From assembly GCA_018266835.1 (NCBI GenBank), contig JAFDZP010000005.1, forward strand, positions 610,712 through 674,711: 64,000 nt of DNA, in the 5' to 3' direction. The stretch comes from Bacteroidota bacterium (GTDB lineage Bacteria; Bacteroidota; Ignavibacteria; Tepidaquicellales; Tepidaquicellaceae). A program made the translations under genes and the position numbers. Shown here piece after piece: positions 1 through 9,183 of the stretch (positions are counted from its first letter, which is position 1; the number at the start of each line of letters is the position of its first letter). A model generated the notes under the pieces. The model was not told the DNA's origin, searched no databases, and was given only the letters and a program-made list of their open reading frames with translations.

Positions 1-582
1 TTAATTACAGCCTGTATCATTATTTATGCGCTTATCAAAAAAAAGATTTCCTTTGTAAAAATACTTTCATTTCTTTCAGCAGGGATTATTCTGCTTGCAG
101 CCATAGTTTATTTCAATAATTCATTTTCAATTTTATTTGAGAGGTTTACTCAGGTTTTTAATATTTTTCATGTTCAACAGTTAACTGACGGCGCCATACA
201 AACACGCATGCACATTTACAGAACGGCGTATGAAATTTTTAGCCAGAATATTATATTCGGCAGAGGGCTGGGAAGTTTTTACGATGAGAGTATATTCATT
301 TACACAAAAGGATTAAAGTATCCGCATAACATTTTTATTGAGTATGCTATCGAGCTCGGTATAACCGGTCTTGTTTTTATTTGTACGTTATTGATTTATA
401 TTTACAGAAGTGTTCTCAAAGTAAATTTACTGCTCGTCTTTTTATTTTTGTACTTCCTTCTGCTTGCATTGTTTTCATATTCAATCCCCTTTCAGACGGG
501 TTTATTTTCATTCATAGCATTCATTTCTTTAAAAGAAGAAAACCTAAAAATGTTAAAGAACATTTTTATAAACAAAGTGTAA
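1..582 (+). CDS. O-antigen ligase/polymerase-like membrane protein, C-terminal part
   Basis: The frame is open from base 1, so the gene begins before the window; 193 residues are visible. The sequence is hydrophobic with several predicted membrane segments. It carries the conserved end of the Wzy_C/O-antigen ligase family: GRGLGSFYDES, then PHNIFIEYAIELGITGL (an HN...E..E.G..G pattern). Members of this family polymerise or ligate surface polysaccharide at the periplasmic face of the inner membrane. The substrate cannot be told from this fragment. The only ATG visible (208) lies inside the conserved domain, so it is not the true start. Confidence 0.75.
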   Translation, partial: LITACIIIYALIKKKISFVKILSFLSAGIILLAAIVYFNNSFSILFERFTQVFNIFHVQQLTDGAIQTRMHIYRTAYEIFSQNIIFGRGLGSFYDESIFIYTKGLKYPHNIFIEYAIELGITGLVFICTLLIYIYRSVLKVNLLLVFLFLYFLLLALFSYSIPFQTGLFSFIAFISLKEENLKMLKNIFINKV

Positions 583-596
583 TTCATAATTCATAA

Positions 597-1109
597 TTAT
601 ATCAACTCTCCCGCATAGTCAAACTTCTCTCCGCTTACTTCCTTAAAATAATTATACTTCACTCTGATAATCTGTCTTATATGAAGATAATCATGGGCAA
701 GCCAGTTGTATAAAAACATTTTTGCTTTCATTGCACCAAATTTTGGATGAATGTGTTCATTTTCCCATTGAGGATTTTGAAGTTCACTCAGATATTTAAT
801 TGAGTTATCCCTTTCTGCAAGAAAATCTTTTAACTTCTCAGCATAATTTTGTTCAGAATATTTTCGTGAAGTGACCCATTTACCGGGCTCTATAGGAGTA
901 AACGGCGCTTGCGGATTTTCAAGAGTGTTCTGTACGCGGTTTCTGAAATCATCACGCTCTTCATCATACAGATGGCAGAGGATTTCAAGGAGATTCCATT
1001 TGTCATCACCCTCACGCCAGAGATAAAAATCTGACGGAAGATTTTCAAAGAGAGATTGAAAGATAATTTTGTTTTTAGAGAGTTCATTTATGACGGGATT
1101 TATATCCAT
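597..1109 (-). CDS. DinB-family protein
   Basis: 170-residue protein with the four-helix DinB/YfiT-like fold. The family's metal-binding histidines appear in place: one in ILCHLYDEE near residue 46 and an HxxxH pair in WLAHDYLHIRQI near the C-terminus. Such proteins are often thiol-dependent transferases or uncharacterised. The gene stands alone, convergent with the truncated polymerase to its left. The specific substrate is unknown; the family call is good. Confidence 0.75.
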   Translation of the reverse strand: MDINPVINELSKNKIIFQSLFENLPSDFYLWREGDDKWNLLEILCHLYDEERDDFRNRVQNTLENPQAPFTPIEPGKWVTSRKYSEQNYAEKLKDFLAERDNSIKYLSELQNPQWENEHIHPKFGAMKAKMFLYNWLAHDYLHIRQIIRVKYNYFKEVSGEKFDYAGELI

Positions 1110-1465
1110 AAAATAATTTTAGCTTTGATATCTCTAATAAATATAATAAATATGAGAAATGAATTCACTCTGGAATTTAAGAAATTTTTAGGAAGAACAT
1201 ATTGCTGCTAATAGGCACTAAGAGAGGGGAATTTAAATTATTATTTTTATAATGATAAAATATAATCGGTGCGATTTATCTATTGTTTTAACATCGAATT
1301 ATCAGAAAACTTACGAGGGGGCGTAAGTTTTGCTCTATGATTTTATATTAACTTATCGGCCTAAAGAAATTTTAAATTAAAGCATAATTAAATGAATTGA
1401 GTTATAAACTTTAACTGTATTATTTTGTTATACTTTTTAAGTGTAATTAAATTTAAATAATAGAA
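1110..1465. other. gene-free interval with a 10-bp inverted repeat
   Basis: 356 bp between the divergent DinB-family gene and gnd, so it should hold both promoters. The only clear structure is a perfect 10-bp inverted repeat, AAAACTTACG (1306-1315) and CGTAAGTTTT (1322-1331), around a six-base G-rich loop. It could be an operator or a weak terminator-like hairpin. No small ORF with convincing coding character was seen. Confidence 0.5.
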
Positions 1466-2365
1466 ATGAAAATAGGATTTATAGGTCTTGGAAGAATGGG
1501 CGGCAACATGGTTGAGCGCCTCATTAAAGACGGTCATCAGATAGCAGCTTACAATCTCACAAGACCCGAGGTAGATGCAGCAATAAAAAACGGAGCAGAA
1601 GGCGCAGACTCGGTTGAAGATTTAGTAAATAAATTGCCCGAAAGAAAAATTGTATGGCTTATGGTGCCTGCCGGAGTTCCAGTAGATTCTAATCTTGAAA
1701 TATTATCTAAGCTATTAAAGAAAGATGACATTATAATTGATGGAGGCAATTCAAACTGGAAAGTCACTATGGCTCGAGGAAAAGTTCTCGCAAAACTTGG
1801 AATTCACTACATCGATTGCGGTACAAGCGGCGGAGTATGGGGATTACAAAACGGTTACAGTTTAATGACGGGCGGAAATAAAGAAGCTGTTGAATACACT
1901 TATCCTGTTTTCAAAAGTCTTGCTCCTGAAGGCGGCTATACTTATTGCGGGGAAAGCGGCGCAGGGCACTTTGTAAAAATGGTTCACAATGGAATTGAAT
2001 ATGGAATGATGCAATCGTTTGCAGAAGGTTTTGAGATAATGGAAAAGTCCCCTTTTAATATTGATGTCGCTGCAGTAGCAAGCGGGTGGCAATACGGAAG
2101 TGTTGTACGTTCATGGCTGCTTGAGCTTGCAGTACTTGCATTCAAACAAGATCCGGGATTGGAGCAAATAAAAGGCTATGTTGAAGACAGCGGTGAAGGG
2201 AAATGGACTGTGGAAGCTGCAATGGAATTAAATGTCCCGGCACATGTTATTACTGCTTCCTTGTATACAAGATTCCAATCACGTCAGGAAGACTCATTTG
2301 CAATGAAAGTACTTGCAGCATTAAGAAATCAATTTGGCGGACACGCTGTTAAAAAGGAAGATTAA
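1466..2365 (+). CDS. gnd: 6-phosphogluconate dehydrogenase, decarboxylating (short form)
   Basis: Oxidises 6-phosphogluconate to ribulose 5-phosphate and CO2. The 299-residue protein starts with a Rossmann dinucleotide site (GFIGLGRMGGNM) and has the substrate-binding DCGTSGGVWGL stretch near residue 112 and the catalytic region HFVKMVHNGIEYGMMQ near residue 168. The length matches the short bacterial (GntZ/YqeC-type) form rather than the ~470-residue enzyme of enterobacteria. It is first of three collinear genes; zwf follows after 15 bp and pgl closes the set, giving the whole oxidative pentose phosphate branch in one likely operon. Confidence 0.93.
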   Translation: MKIGFIGLGRMGGNMVERLIKDGHQIAAYNLTRPEVDAAIKNGAEGADSVEDLVNKLPERKIVWLMVPAGVPVDSNLEILSKLLKKDDIIIDGGNSNWKVTMARGKVLAKLGIHYIDCGTSGGVWGLQNGYSLMTGGNKEAVEYTYPVFKSLAPEGGYTYCGESGAGHFVKMVHNGIEYGMMQSFAEGFEIMEKSPFNIDVAAVASGWQYGSVVRSWLLELAVLAFKQDPGLEQIKGYVEDSGEGKWTVEAAMELNVPAHVITASLYTRFQSRQEDSFAMKVLAALRNQFGGHAVKKED

Positions 2366-2380
2366 GAAGGAAGAACAAAA

Positions 2381-3907
2381 ATGAAAATGGAAAAACCAAA
2401 AGATTGTTTAATAGTAATATTCGGTGCATCCGGTGACCTTACGAAAAGGAAACTTATGCCATCTATATATGAATTATTTAAGCAAAATGTATTACCGGAA
2501 AATTTTATAATTCTTGGTGTTTCAAGAACAGATTTTACAGATGACACTTTTCGCGAAGCGATGAATGAAAGCATTAAAGAGTTTGTAAAAGATAATGTTA
2601 ATGGCGACGTTCCAAAATTTCTGGAGAAGCTTCACTATATGTCAATTGATACTAAAACTTCACAAGACTATGGAAGATTGAAAGAAAGAATTGATGAGCT
2701 AAACGAGAAACACTCATTAGACGGTAATTATATATTTTATCTCGCAACTCCCCCAAGCGCGTATGCAATGATTGCTCAAAGTCTGGGCGAATATAATTTA
2801 CAGGACCAGTCAGTTGGATTCAGAAGGCTCGTAATAGAAAAGCCATTTGGATATGATTTGGATTCGGCCATTGAATTAAACAGCGAGCTTCATAAAATTT
2901 TCAAAGAAAATCAGATTTATAGAATTGACCACTATCTCGGTAAAGAGACTGTTCAGAATTTATTGGTCACAAGATTTTCAAACGGAATTTTTGAACCGCT
3001 GTGGAACAGAAGTTATGTTCATCATGTCGAAGTTACTTCAGCAGAAAGCATAGGAGTAGAAAACCGCGGAGGTTATTACGATAATGCAGGAGCGCTGAGA
3101 GATATGGTTCAGAATCATCTGCTTCAGGTAATGAGTTTCGTTGCCATGGAGCCGCCATCCTCTTTTGCTTCGGATGCGATTAGAAATGAGACATTAAAAG
3201 TTTATCAGTCACTAAGACCAATTAAGGAAGAGGAAGTAGATAAATATGTAATTCGCGGTCAGTATATGGCTTCAACAATAAGAGGCGAACAGGTTAAGGG
3301 TTACAGGGAAGAAGTGGATGTGAATCCTGACTCAAGAACTGAGACATACATTGCAATGAAGTTCTATATAGATAACTGGCGTTGGGGCGGAATACCATTC
3401 TACATAAGAACCGGTAAGCGCCTTCCTACCAGAGTAACTGAAGTTGTTATTCATTTTAAACCTACCCCTCATGCCTTGTTTGGACAGACAGATAATTGTG
3501 AAACATGTAATCAATTAATCATTCGTATTCAACCGGACGAAGGTATACTTTTGAAAATTAGTATGAAAGTCCCCGGAGGCGGTTTTGATATCAGAACAGT
3601 CAACATGGATTTCCATTATAAAGATTTAGGAAACGTTCATATACCCGATGCATACGAAAGATTGATTTATGACTGCATGATGGGAGATTCAACTTTATAT
3701 TCACGCGGTGATGTTGTTGAAGCGGCTTGGAAATTTCTTGCTCCGATACAGAAGGCATGGAAGAATAATCAGGGCATTAAAATTTACGGATACCCCGCAG
3801 GAACATGGGGACCGGATAATGCAGATGATTTAATTGAGGATAAAAATGTTACCTGGCGATATCCTTGCAGTAATCTTTCCGATGACGGCACTTATTGTGA
3901 ATTATAA
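2381..3907 (+). CDS. zwf: glucose-6-phosphate 1-dehydrogenase
   Basis: Catalyses the first, NADP-reducing step of the oxidative pentose phosphate pathway. The 508-residue protein has the coenzyme site GASGDLTKRKL near residue 14 and the active-site signature RIDHYLGKE near residue 180. Its length is typical. An ATG two codons upstream of a second ATG (MKMEKP) leaves a small start ambiguity. It lies between gnd (15 bp) and pgl (8 bp), so co-transcription is very likely. Confidence 0.95.
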   Translation: MKMEKPKDCLIVIFGASGDLTKRKLMPSIYELFKQNVLPENFIILGVSRTDFTDDTFREAMNESIKEFVKDNVNGDVPKFLEKLHYMSIDTKTSQDYGRLKERIDELNEKHSLDGNYIFYLATPPSAYAMIAQSLGEYNLQDQSVGFRRLVIEKPFGYDLDSAIELNSELHKIFKENQIYRIDHYLGKETVQNLLVTRFSNGIFEPLWNRSYVHHVEVTSAESIGVENRGGYYDNAGALRDMVQNHLLQVMSFVAMEPPSSFASDAIRNETLKVYQSLRPIKEEEVDKYVIRGQYMASTIRGEQVKGYREEVDVNPDSRTETYIAMKFYIDNWRWGGIPFYIRTGKRLPTRVTEVVIHFKPTPHALFGQTDNCETCNQLIIRIQPDEGILLKISMKVPGGGFDIRTVNMDFHYKDLGNVHIPDAYERLIYDCMMGDSTLYSRGDVVEAAWKFLAPIQKAWKNNQGIKIYGYPAGTWGPDNADDLIEDKNVTWRYPCSNLSDDGTYCEL

Positions 3908-3915
3908 AAACTAAA

Positions 3916-4638
3916 ATGAATCCGATTATTAAAATATTTAAAACGCCTGAGTTACTTGCAGAAGCGTTTGCAGATTTTATTGCTGATGACATCAACTTAA
4001 AAGATAAATATTACATCTCTCTTTCAGGCGGCTCTACACCAAAAATTGTATTTAAAGTCTTAGCTGAGCGATATTCAGAAAAAGTTGACTGGTCGAAAGT
4101 CCATTTCTTCTGGGGAGATGAGAGATGCGTACCTCCTGACTCAGATGAAAGTAACTACAAAATGACAAAAGATTTTCTATTGGATAAAATAAATATTCCA
4201 CCTGAAAATATACACAGAATCAGAGGAGAAGATGAACCCAATGAAGAAGCAAAAAGATATTCAGATGAAATTTTAAAAACAGTCCCGTTCAGAAGTAATT
4301 TGCCGTGCTTCGATTTTGTAATGCTGGGGTTAGGAGAGGACGGTCATACAGCATCAATTTTTCCGGGTAGACTAGATTTGTTTGAATCAGATAATATTTG
4401 TGAAGCGGTAAAGCAGCCGGTTACAAATCAGAATAGAATAACAATTACAGGAAGGATAATTAACAATTCTCAACAAGGGGCGTTTTTAGTAACGGGAAAA
4501 AATAAAGCGAACATAGCTGCAAAGATTTTACATGACGGCGTGCAATCGAATAATTATCCTGCATCATATGTTAAACTAAATACCGGAATACTTTACTGGT
4601 TTATGGATGTAGACAGTTCATCCCTGATTAGCTTATAA
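3916..4638 (+). CDS. pgl: 6-phosphogluconolactonase
   Basis: Hydrolyses 6-phosphogluconolactone to 6-phosphogluconate, between the zwf and gnd reactions. The 240-residue protein belongs to the NagB/DevB-like family and shows SLSGGSTPK near residue 36, GDERCVPPDSDESNYKM and GLGEDGHTASIFPG, all hallmarks of DevB/SOL lactonases. It starts 8 bp after zwf ends. No terminator is obvious in the short gap that follows. Confidence 0.93.
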   Translation: MNPIIKIFKTPELLAEAFADFIADDINLKDKYYISLSGGSTPKIVFKVLAERYSEKVDWSKVHFFWGDERCVPPDSDESNYKMTKDFLLDKINIPPENIHRIRGEDEPNEEAKRYSDEILKTVPFRSNLPCFDFVMLGLGEDGHTASIFPGRLDLFESDNICEAVKQPVTNQNRITITGRIINNSQQGAFLVTGKNKANIAAKILHDGVQSNNYPASYVKLNTGILYWFMDVDSSSLISL

Positions 4639-4658
4639 AAATAGTTTATAATAATTGC

Positions 4659-4757
4659 TTGATTTTATTAAAGTATTTTGAAATTAAAATATTATTATTA
4701 TCTTTAGTTTTTCTTGCACTCTCCTGCGCGAAATACGTTCAAAAATTTCCTAATTAA
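4659..4757 (+). CDS. possible 32-residue lipoprotein-like peptide (doubtful)
   Basis: A short frame starting with TTG encodes a hydrophobic stretch ending in a lipobox-like LALSC, followed by only a dozen residues. No ribosome binding site is clear. It could be a tiny entericidin-like lipoprotein, a relic of a longer lipoprotein gene, or chance. Confidence 0.2.
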   Translation: MILLKYFEIKILLLSLVFLALSCAKYVQKFPN

Positions 4758-4773
4758 TGAAATGTAAATACTT

Positions 4774-5214
4774 ATGGAAAAAAATCATTATGAAATTTTA
4801 TTGGTCGAAGACAACCCGACTGATGCTGAGCTAACCATACGCGCTCTTAACAAATATAATCTTGGCAATAATTTAATTCATCTGAAAGACGGAGCTGAAG
4901 CGCTCGACTTTATCTTTGCTAAAGGAAGTTATGTAAACGGGACTGTAAAAAACGGACTAAAGGTTATTTTACTGGACCTTAAAATGCCTAAAGTTGACGG
5001 ACTTGAAGTATTGCGGCAAATCAAATCAGATGAACGAACTAAGTCCATTCCGGTGATAATAATGACTTCATCCAAAGAAGATCAGGATATTATCACAAGC
5101 TACAAAAACGGCGTAAACAGCTATGTTGTGAAGCCGGTTGACTTCGATCAGTTTGCAAAAGCCGTCGCAGACCTGGGTTTATACTGGCTTCTAATTAACC
5201 AACCTCCAAAATAA
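4774..5214 (+). CDS. single-domain response regulator (Rcp1-like)
   Basis: 146-residue stand-alone CheY-like receiver. The acidic pair is E12-D13 ([11 protein letters not shown]), the phospho-accepting aspartate is D68 (ILLDLKMPK), the switch threonine is T98 (IMTSS) and the conserved lysine is K120 (VVKPVD). The [10 protein letters not shown] start and the longer beta2-alpha2 region match the Rcp1 group that partners phytochrome-like histidine kinases. No kinase gene is nearby, so this is an orphan regulator. It has no output domain and presumably acts by protein contact or in a phosphorelay. Confidence 0.88.
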   Translation: MEKNHYEILLVEDNPTDAELTIRALNKYNLGNNLIHLKDGAEALDFIFAKGSYVNGTVKNGLKVILLDLKMPKVDGLEVLRQIKSDERTKSIPVIIMTSSKEDQDIITSYKNGVNSYVVKPVDFDQFAKAVADLGLYWLLINQPPK

Positions 5215-5348
5215 TTGCAGCGATTTCTCAAATTAATCTACTAAATAATTCTGTATTTATTTTCTTATCTAAACTAAGTCTAAATAAATATATTGCAAAA
5301 ATTCGTTATTATTTGTAATTTACGATACACTTTAAAAAAAATATTTCA

Positions 5349-5738
5349 ATGGAAAGTTTAGTAGAAGAAGTAAAAATCCGCGGTGAAAAGCTCGGGCAAA
5401 GCAACGATATCGGTAAAAAATTTGTTGCCATAAATTACATTACTTGCAAAGAAGATTACAAAGAACGATTCGAACAGTTGTTTTCAACACGAGCAAAGGC
5501 AATTGATACAATGCCGGGATTTCTTGAAATGGAAGTTCTGAAACCAATGGGGAATGGTAACGTTTATTTAATTGTTAGCCATTGGGATAATGCTGATGCA
5601 TTCAAAAACTGGACTAAGTCACCTGAGTTTATAGAAGGACATAAACGTGGATTTGAAGACATCAAAAAATATAAAGAAGAAGGAAAAGAACCACCTATGA
5701 CTTCTGATTTTAAAACTTATGAAGTAATGTGTAATTAA
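5349..5738 (+). CDS. antibiotic biosynthesis monooxygenase-fold protein (heme-degrading HmoA/IsdG-like)
   Basis: 129 residues. From about residue 26 it has the ABM ferredoxin-like fold: FVAINYITCKEDYKERFEQLF, then GFLEMEVL, then a VSHWDNADAFKNWTKSPEF segment and a conserved histidine in GHKRGF. This order (W..W..S..F...H) is characteristic of IsdG/HmoA-type heme monooxygenases, which open heme to release iron. About 25 N-terminal residues precede the domain. The gene is isolated, so substrate assignment rests on family resemblance only. Confidence 0.7.
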   Translation: MESLVEEVKIRGEKLGQSNDIGKKFVAINYITCKEDYKERFEQLFSTRAKAIDTMPGFLEMEVLKPMGNGNVYLIVSHWDNADAFKNWTKSPEFIEGHKRGFEDIKKYKEEGKEPPMTSDFKTYEVMCN

Positions 5739-5773
5739 AATTTTAAAAGATAACTGTTATATTTTTACCGGGC

Positions 5774-5899
5774 ATGGGCAAAGATACATTTCTAAGTTGG
5801 TTAAAAAAACTTGGAGTAGCGGGATTTCTGTTTTTCCTTATTAAAGGATTATTATGGCTGCTTATTCCTGCATTGATTGCATATTACGCTTCAAAATAA
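5774..5899 (+). CDS. 41-residue single-helix membrane protein
   Basis: A short open frame starts with MGKDTFLSWLKKLG and continues into one long hydrophobic helix (GFLFFLIKGLLWLLIPALIAYYA). The amphipathic basic start followed by a GFLFFLIKG-type segment resembles a group of very small conserved membrane proteins I recall from Bacteroidota, sometimes mislabelled in databases. No clear ribosome binding site was found. It ends 30 bp from the convergent HAD gene. Confidence 0.55.
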   Translation: MGKDTFLSWLKKLGVAGFLFFLIKGLLWLLIPALIAYYASK

Positions 5900-5929
5900 A
5901 TTCACACTTCCCTCTTTACAAATTCAACA

Positions 5930-6547
5930 TTACTTTATCAATTTATTAAACTGCTTCAGAAAATTTTTATGAGTAGTGTAATGAATTGTATTAAATTTTA
6001 ATTTATCCGCTGATACAATGTAAGGCTTTATATCATCTATGAAGACTGTCTCCTGCGGATTTATTCTATATCTCTTTACCATATCGGTAAAAATTTTCTT
6101 TTCAGGTTTCAGCGCATTTACTTTATATGAAAGAATTTTATTCTTTATAAGATTTATCGAAGGAAAATTCTTAAGTATAAAATTAAAGTGAGATGAATCA
6201 GTATTCGAAAGAAGAAACACTTTGTATCTTCTTTCATCAATGAGATTTTCAAGCAGCTTTATCATAGGTTTATTTTCCCAGAATACATCGCTGTACAAAT
6301 ATATAAAATCGTTATAGCCCGTCTTGATATTGAATTTTTTCTTGACCGCTTTGAAGAAATCTTTGCCTGTAATTCTGCCTTTGCCAAGCTTTACATCAAG
6401 CTTTTTCTCTATGATAAACTTTTTTAGTTTATTGGCATTCAATCCCTTTTCAATATTTGCAAGACCATCATAAAAATATCCATGGTCGAAAAATATCAAA
6501 GTATTTCCAAGATCGAAAATAATATTTTTAATCTTTGGAGTTTCCAA
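5930..6547 (-). CDS. HAD-superfamily hydrolase (YihX-like)
   Basis: 205-residue HAD phosphatase. Motif I is FDLGNTL, with Gly replacing the second Asp as in the YihX/G1P phosphatase group; motif II is LLSNTDSSHF, the motif III lysine is in ALKPEKKIF, and motif IV is FIDDIKPYI. The helical cap lies between motifs I and II. Substrate is probably a small sugar phosphate, but this is not determinable here. The gpmA gene lies just upstream on the same strand (51 bp). Confidence 0.8.
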   Translation of the reverse strand: METPKIKNIIFDLGNTLIFFDHGYFYDGLANIEKGLNANKLKKFIIEKKLDVKLGKGRITGKDFFKAVKKKFNIKTGYNDFIYLYSDVFWENKPMIKLLENLIDERRYKVFLLSNTDSSHFNFILKNFPSINLIKNKILSYKVNALKPEKKIFTDMVKRYRINPQETVFIDDIKPYIVSADKLKFNTIHYTTHKNFLKQFNKLIK

Positions 6548-6598
6548 AGAATGCGGATTAAGTTTCGCTGAAGATTTCAGCAGGAATATTTTCCTTTT

Positions 6599-7204
6599 TT
6601 ACAGGTAAACTACTTCCAGTACATTAAGATTTTTATCTAAAGTATATAGTCTGGGAGTACCTGTCGGAATTTCATATTCAAGGATTTGCGCAGGAGTCAT
6701 CTTTTCTAGATACATTATCAATGCTCTCAAACTGTTGCCGTGAGCAACAACCAATACATCTTTTCCTTCTTTAAGCAGCGGTTCAATTTTTTCGTGGTAG
6801 TACGGCAGAACTCTTTCAGCAGTCTGCTTCAGAGCTTCACCGTTAGGAGGACAAATATCATAACTTCTTCTCCATATTTTTACCTGGTCTTCGCCGAACT
6901 TAGCGCGGCACTCATCTTTATTCATTCCCTGAAGGTCGCCATACATTCTTTCATTTAAAGCTTTATCTTTTACAACGGGTGTTACCTTTTTTTTATTGTG
7001 TTCAAGAATTATTGAAAGAGTTCTTTGTGCTCTTGTTAAAGCAGATGTAAAGGCTATATCAAATTCAAAATTCGCCAGTTTCTTTCCTGAATCTGCTGCC
7101 TCTTCCTCGCCCTTTGGTGAGAGGTCAACATCAATCCAGCCTGTAAATTTATTTTCAAGATTCCATAATGATTGCCCGTGACGTACTAAAACTAAATTTG
7201 GCAT
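6599..7204 (-). CDS. gpmA: 2,3-bisphosphoglycerate-dependent phosphoglycerate mutase
   Basis: Interconverts 3- and 2-phosphoglycerate in glycolysis. The catalytic phosphohistidine is H9 (LVLVRHGQSLWN). Next come KFTGWIDVDLSPKG, the ERMYGDLQG motif and the second histidine in VVAHGNSLRAL. At 201 residues it is shorter than the 250-residue E. coli enzyme, as is common in Bacteroidota-like lineages. Confidence 0.92.
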   Translation of the reverse strand: MPNLVLVRHGQSLWNLENKFTGWIDVDLSPKGEEEAADSGKKLANFEFDIAFTSALTRAQRTLSIILEHNKKKVTPVVKDKALNERMYGDLQGMNKDECRAKFGEDQVKIWRRSYDICPPNGEALKQTAERVLPYYHEKIEPLLKEGKDVLVVAHGNSLRALIMYLEKMTPAQILEYEIPTGTPRLYTLDKNLNVLEVVYL

Positions 7205-7231
7205 AAATTTTAAATTATAATGTTGGGGTAA

Positions 7232-7783
7232 TTAACTTTTCCATTTTATTGAGCATCCCATTGAAGGAACCTGCTCAAGCTTTGAAATATTTTGTTTATC
7301 TAAAAGTAAATCTGTTACAATTTCTAAATCCTTATGAGTAACATTGTTCTCATCTTTCCAGTTATTATCAAGTCTTCCTCTGTACTTTAATTCACGATTG
7401 CTATCGTATAAATAAATATCGGGGGTGCAGACTGCTTCATACGCTCTTGCTGTATCCTGAGTTTCATCTATGAGATAAGGAAAATTCATTTTATGCTCGG
7501 AGTGAAACTTGACCATATTTTCGAATGAATCCTGCGGGTAAGTCTGTACATCATTGGGATTAATTGCTAAAAGCTGTACACTTCTATCTTTATACTTCTC
7601 CTGAAATTTTACAAATCTTTCAATCACTGCCTTCACGTAAGGGCAATGGTTGCACATAAAAATTATTATTAAAATTTCTTTATCCTTAAAATCTTCAAGA
7701 GAATAATAATGATTATCGGTTCCCTGTAAATTAAAATTTACTGCAGGAGTATTAAGGTTATGCTGTGTACTTTGAAGAAGCAA
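7232..7783 (-). CDS. thioredoxin-fold redoxin (AhpC/TSA-like) with CNHC motif
   Basis: 183 residues with a thioredoxin-like fold. FMCNHCPYVKAVIERF supplies a CxxC (CNHC) at the start of the first helix, and the cis-Pro region is in CTPDIYLYD. This matches the PRX-like2 family of cytoplasmic redoxins. No signal peptide. The role is probably disulfide or peroxide chemistry; the partner is unknown. Confidence 0.8.
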   Translation of the reverse strand: MLLQSTQHNLNTPAVNFNLQGTDNHYYSLEDFKDKEILIIIFMCNHCPYVKAVIERFVKFQEKYKDRSVQLLAINPNDVQTYPQDSFENMVKFHSEHKMNFPYLIDETQDTARAYEAVCTPDIYLYDSNRELKYRGRLDNNWKDENNVTHKDLEIVTDLLLDKQNISKLEQVPSMGCSIKWKS

Positions 7784-7805
7784 TTTTACCGGGATTTGAA
7801 TTTAA

Positions 7806-8303
7806 TTAATAATCTTCTTCGTCGTCATCGTCATCCATTTCCGGATGAAAATCTTCATAGATAAAACTTATGTGAGCATTTTTATTTTTCTTATCTTCCT
7901 CTATCGCTTCCTTAAAGATTTCCTCTACAATAAAACGATACTTTTCAGATACAGGATAATCGTTATGGAAGTGTACTATAATATTATGCTCGTCTAAAAG
8001 AAGTATCAGCTTTTTGTATTCATCAGCCAGTGCATCTTTTTTAATATCTGATAATTTTTTGAATTTCGGAGAGCCGATTTTCTGAAAGACGCTTACAACT
8101 TTTGCGTTGGTGTGTTCGCTTTCAAATTTCTTTACCTCATTTATAAATTCAGGATTATCTTCATCGTCAACGGATTCTATGAAATCATCTTCGATGACTT
8201 CATCTTCATCCATAATAGAATCTTCAGTCAGCCCGAGATCTTCTTTGAGAGAATCTTTTTCCTTTTTACCGTTATTTTTTTCTTTTGGTTTTCGTTCAGA
8301 CAT
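7806..8303 (-). CDS. acidic protein of unknown function
   Basis: 165 residues. The first ~60 are a charged, probably disordered region with a run of acidic residues, and the last ~15 are almost entirely Asp/Glu. The middle (residues ~65-150) looks folded and contains DEHNIIVHFHNDYPVSEKYRF. I do not recognise the family. Codon use resembles its neighbours and the frame is clean, so it is likely a real gene. Confidence 0.6.
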   Translation of the reverse strand: MSERKPKEKNNGKKEKDSLKEDLGLTEDSIMDEDEVIEDDFIESVDDEDNPEFINEVKKFESEHTNAKVVSVFQKIGSPKFKKLSDIKKDALADEYKKLILLLDEHNIIVHFHNDYPVSEKYRFIVEEIFKEAIEEDKKNKNAHISFIYEDFHPEMDDDDDEEDY

Positions 8304-8385
8304 TTTGTAGTTATATTATCTTGTATTATGCAATTAATGAGTTTATATATTTTTTTTCAAGTCAAGTTTTTGTTAATCATTACAT

Positions 8386-9183
8386 TTACCCTATAATATT
8401 TTTAAAATAAGTCAAGTAAATAAATATTAAAGGAGTAACAAATATCAGGCTGTCAAATCTATCCAGAACACCGCCATGTCCCGGAATTATATGTGAAGAA
8501 TCTTTTACGTTGAGTTTTCTTTTAAACAAAGACTCGAACAAATCCCCTATCTGGGAAAAAATCCCTATGATAAATCCCATCACAACTGCGTCCATTAAAG
8601 TAAGCTTTCCATTGCTGAAATAATAGAACAAATAAGAAGCAATGAGAGTAAATATCAAACCTGTTACTGAGCCTTCCCATGTTTTCTTGGGACTTATTTC
8701 TGAAAGCTTATGCTTGCCGAGAAATTTTCCTCCAAAGAATGCCATGCTGTCGCAGGTCCATATCAGTATAAAAATATAAATAATATAATTAAACTGCTCT
8801 AAATAAATTATTTTATTTAAAAGCAAAAATGAGACTGCAATATAAAATAATCCGAAAACCGATACTAATGAGTTAAGTGGATTCGGCTGTTTTTTTCTGA
8901 AAATTTCTGCCGAGCAAATCATTGTAATGCCGGCTAAAATTATTCCTGCTTCAACACCATAACCCATGTAACCGGTAATTAATAAGACAACTGATAATAT
9001 TATCGGGAATACTTTGAAAGGATGCAAATCAATCGATTTGAACATTGTGTAAAACTCCCATAAGGCAATACCCGAAAGAATAATAGAAAGAACGAGAAAA
9101 TAAACACCGCCTTTGAAAATTAAAAAAAGAAATAATGGTATTCCTATTACGCCAACTAATATTCTTGTGGCAGTATTGCTCAT
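8386..9183 (-). CDS. cdsA: phosphatidate cytidylyltransferase
   Basis: Makes CDP-diacylglycerol from phosphatidic acid and CTP, the entry to phospholipid synthesis. The 265-residue polytopic membrane protein ends with the CDS signature, here GDLFESLFKRKLNVKDSS followed by IIPGHGGVLDRFDS. Upstream is KKTWEGSVTG, also conserved. Its start overlaps the stop of the upstream CPBP gene by 4 bp (ATGA), implying translational coupling. Confidence 0.92.
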   Translation of the reverse strand: MSNTATRILVGVIGIPLFLFLIFKGGVYFLVLSIILSGIALWEFYTMFKSIDLHPFKVFPIILSVVLLITGYMGYGVEAGIILAGITMICSAEIFRKKQPNPLNSLVSVFGLFYIAVSFLLLNKIIYLEQFNYIIYIFILIWTCDSMAFFGGKFLGKHKLSEISPKKTWEGSVTGLIFTLIASYLFYYFSNGKLTLMDAVVMGFIIGIFSQIGDLFESLFKRKLNVKDSSHIIPGHGGVLDRFDSLIFVTPLIFIYLTYFKNIIG

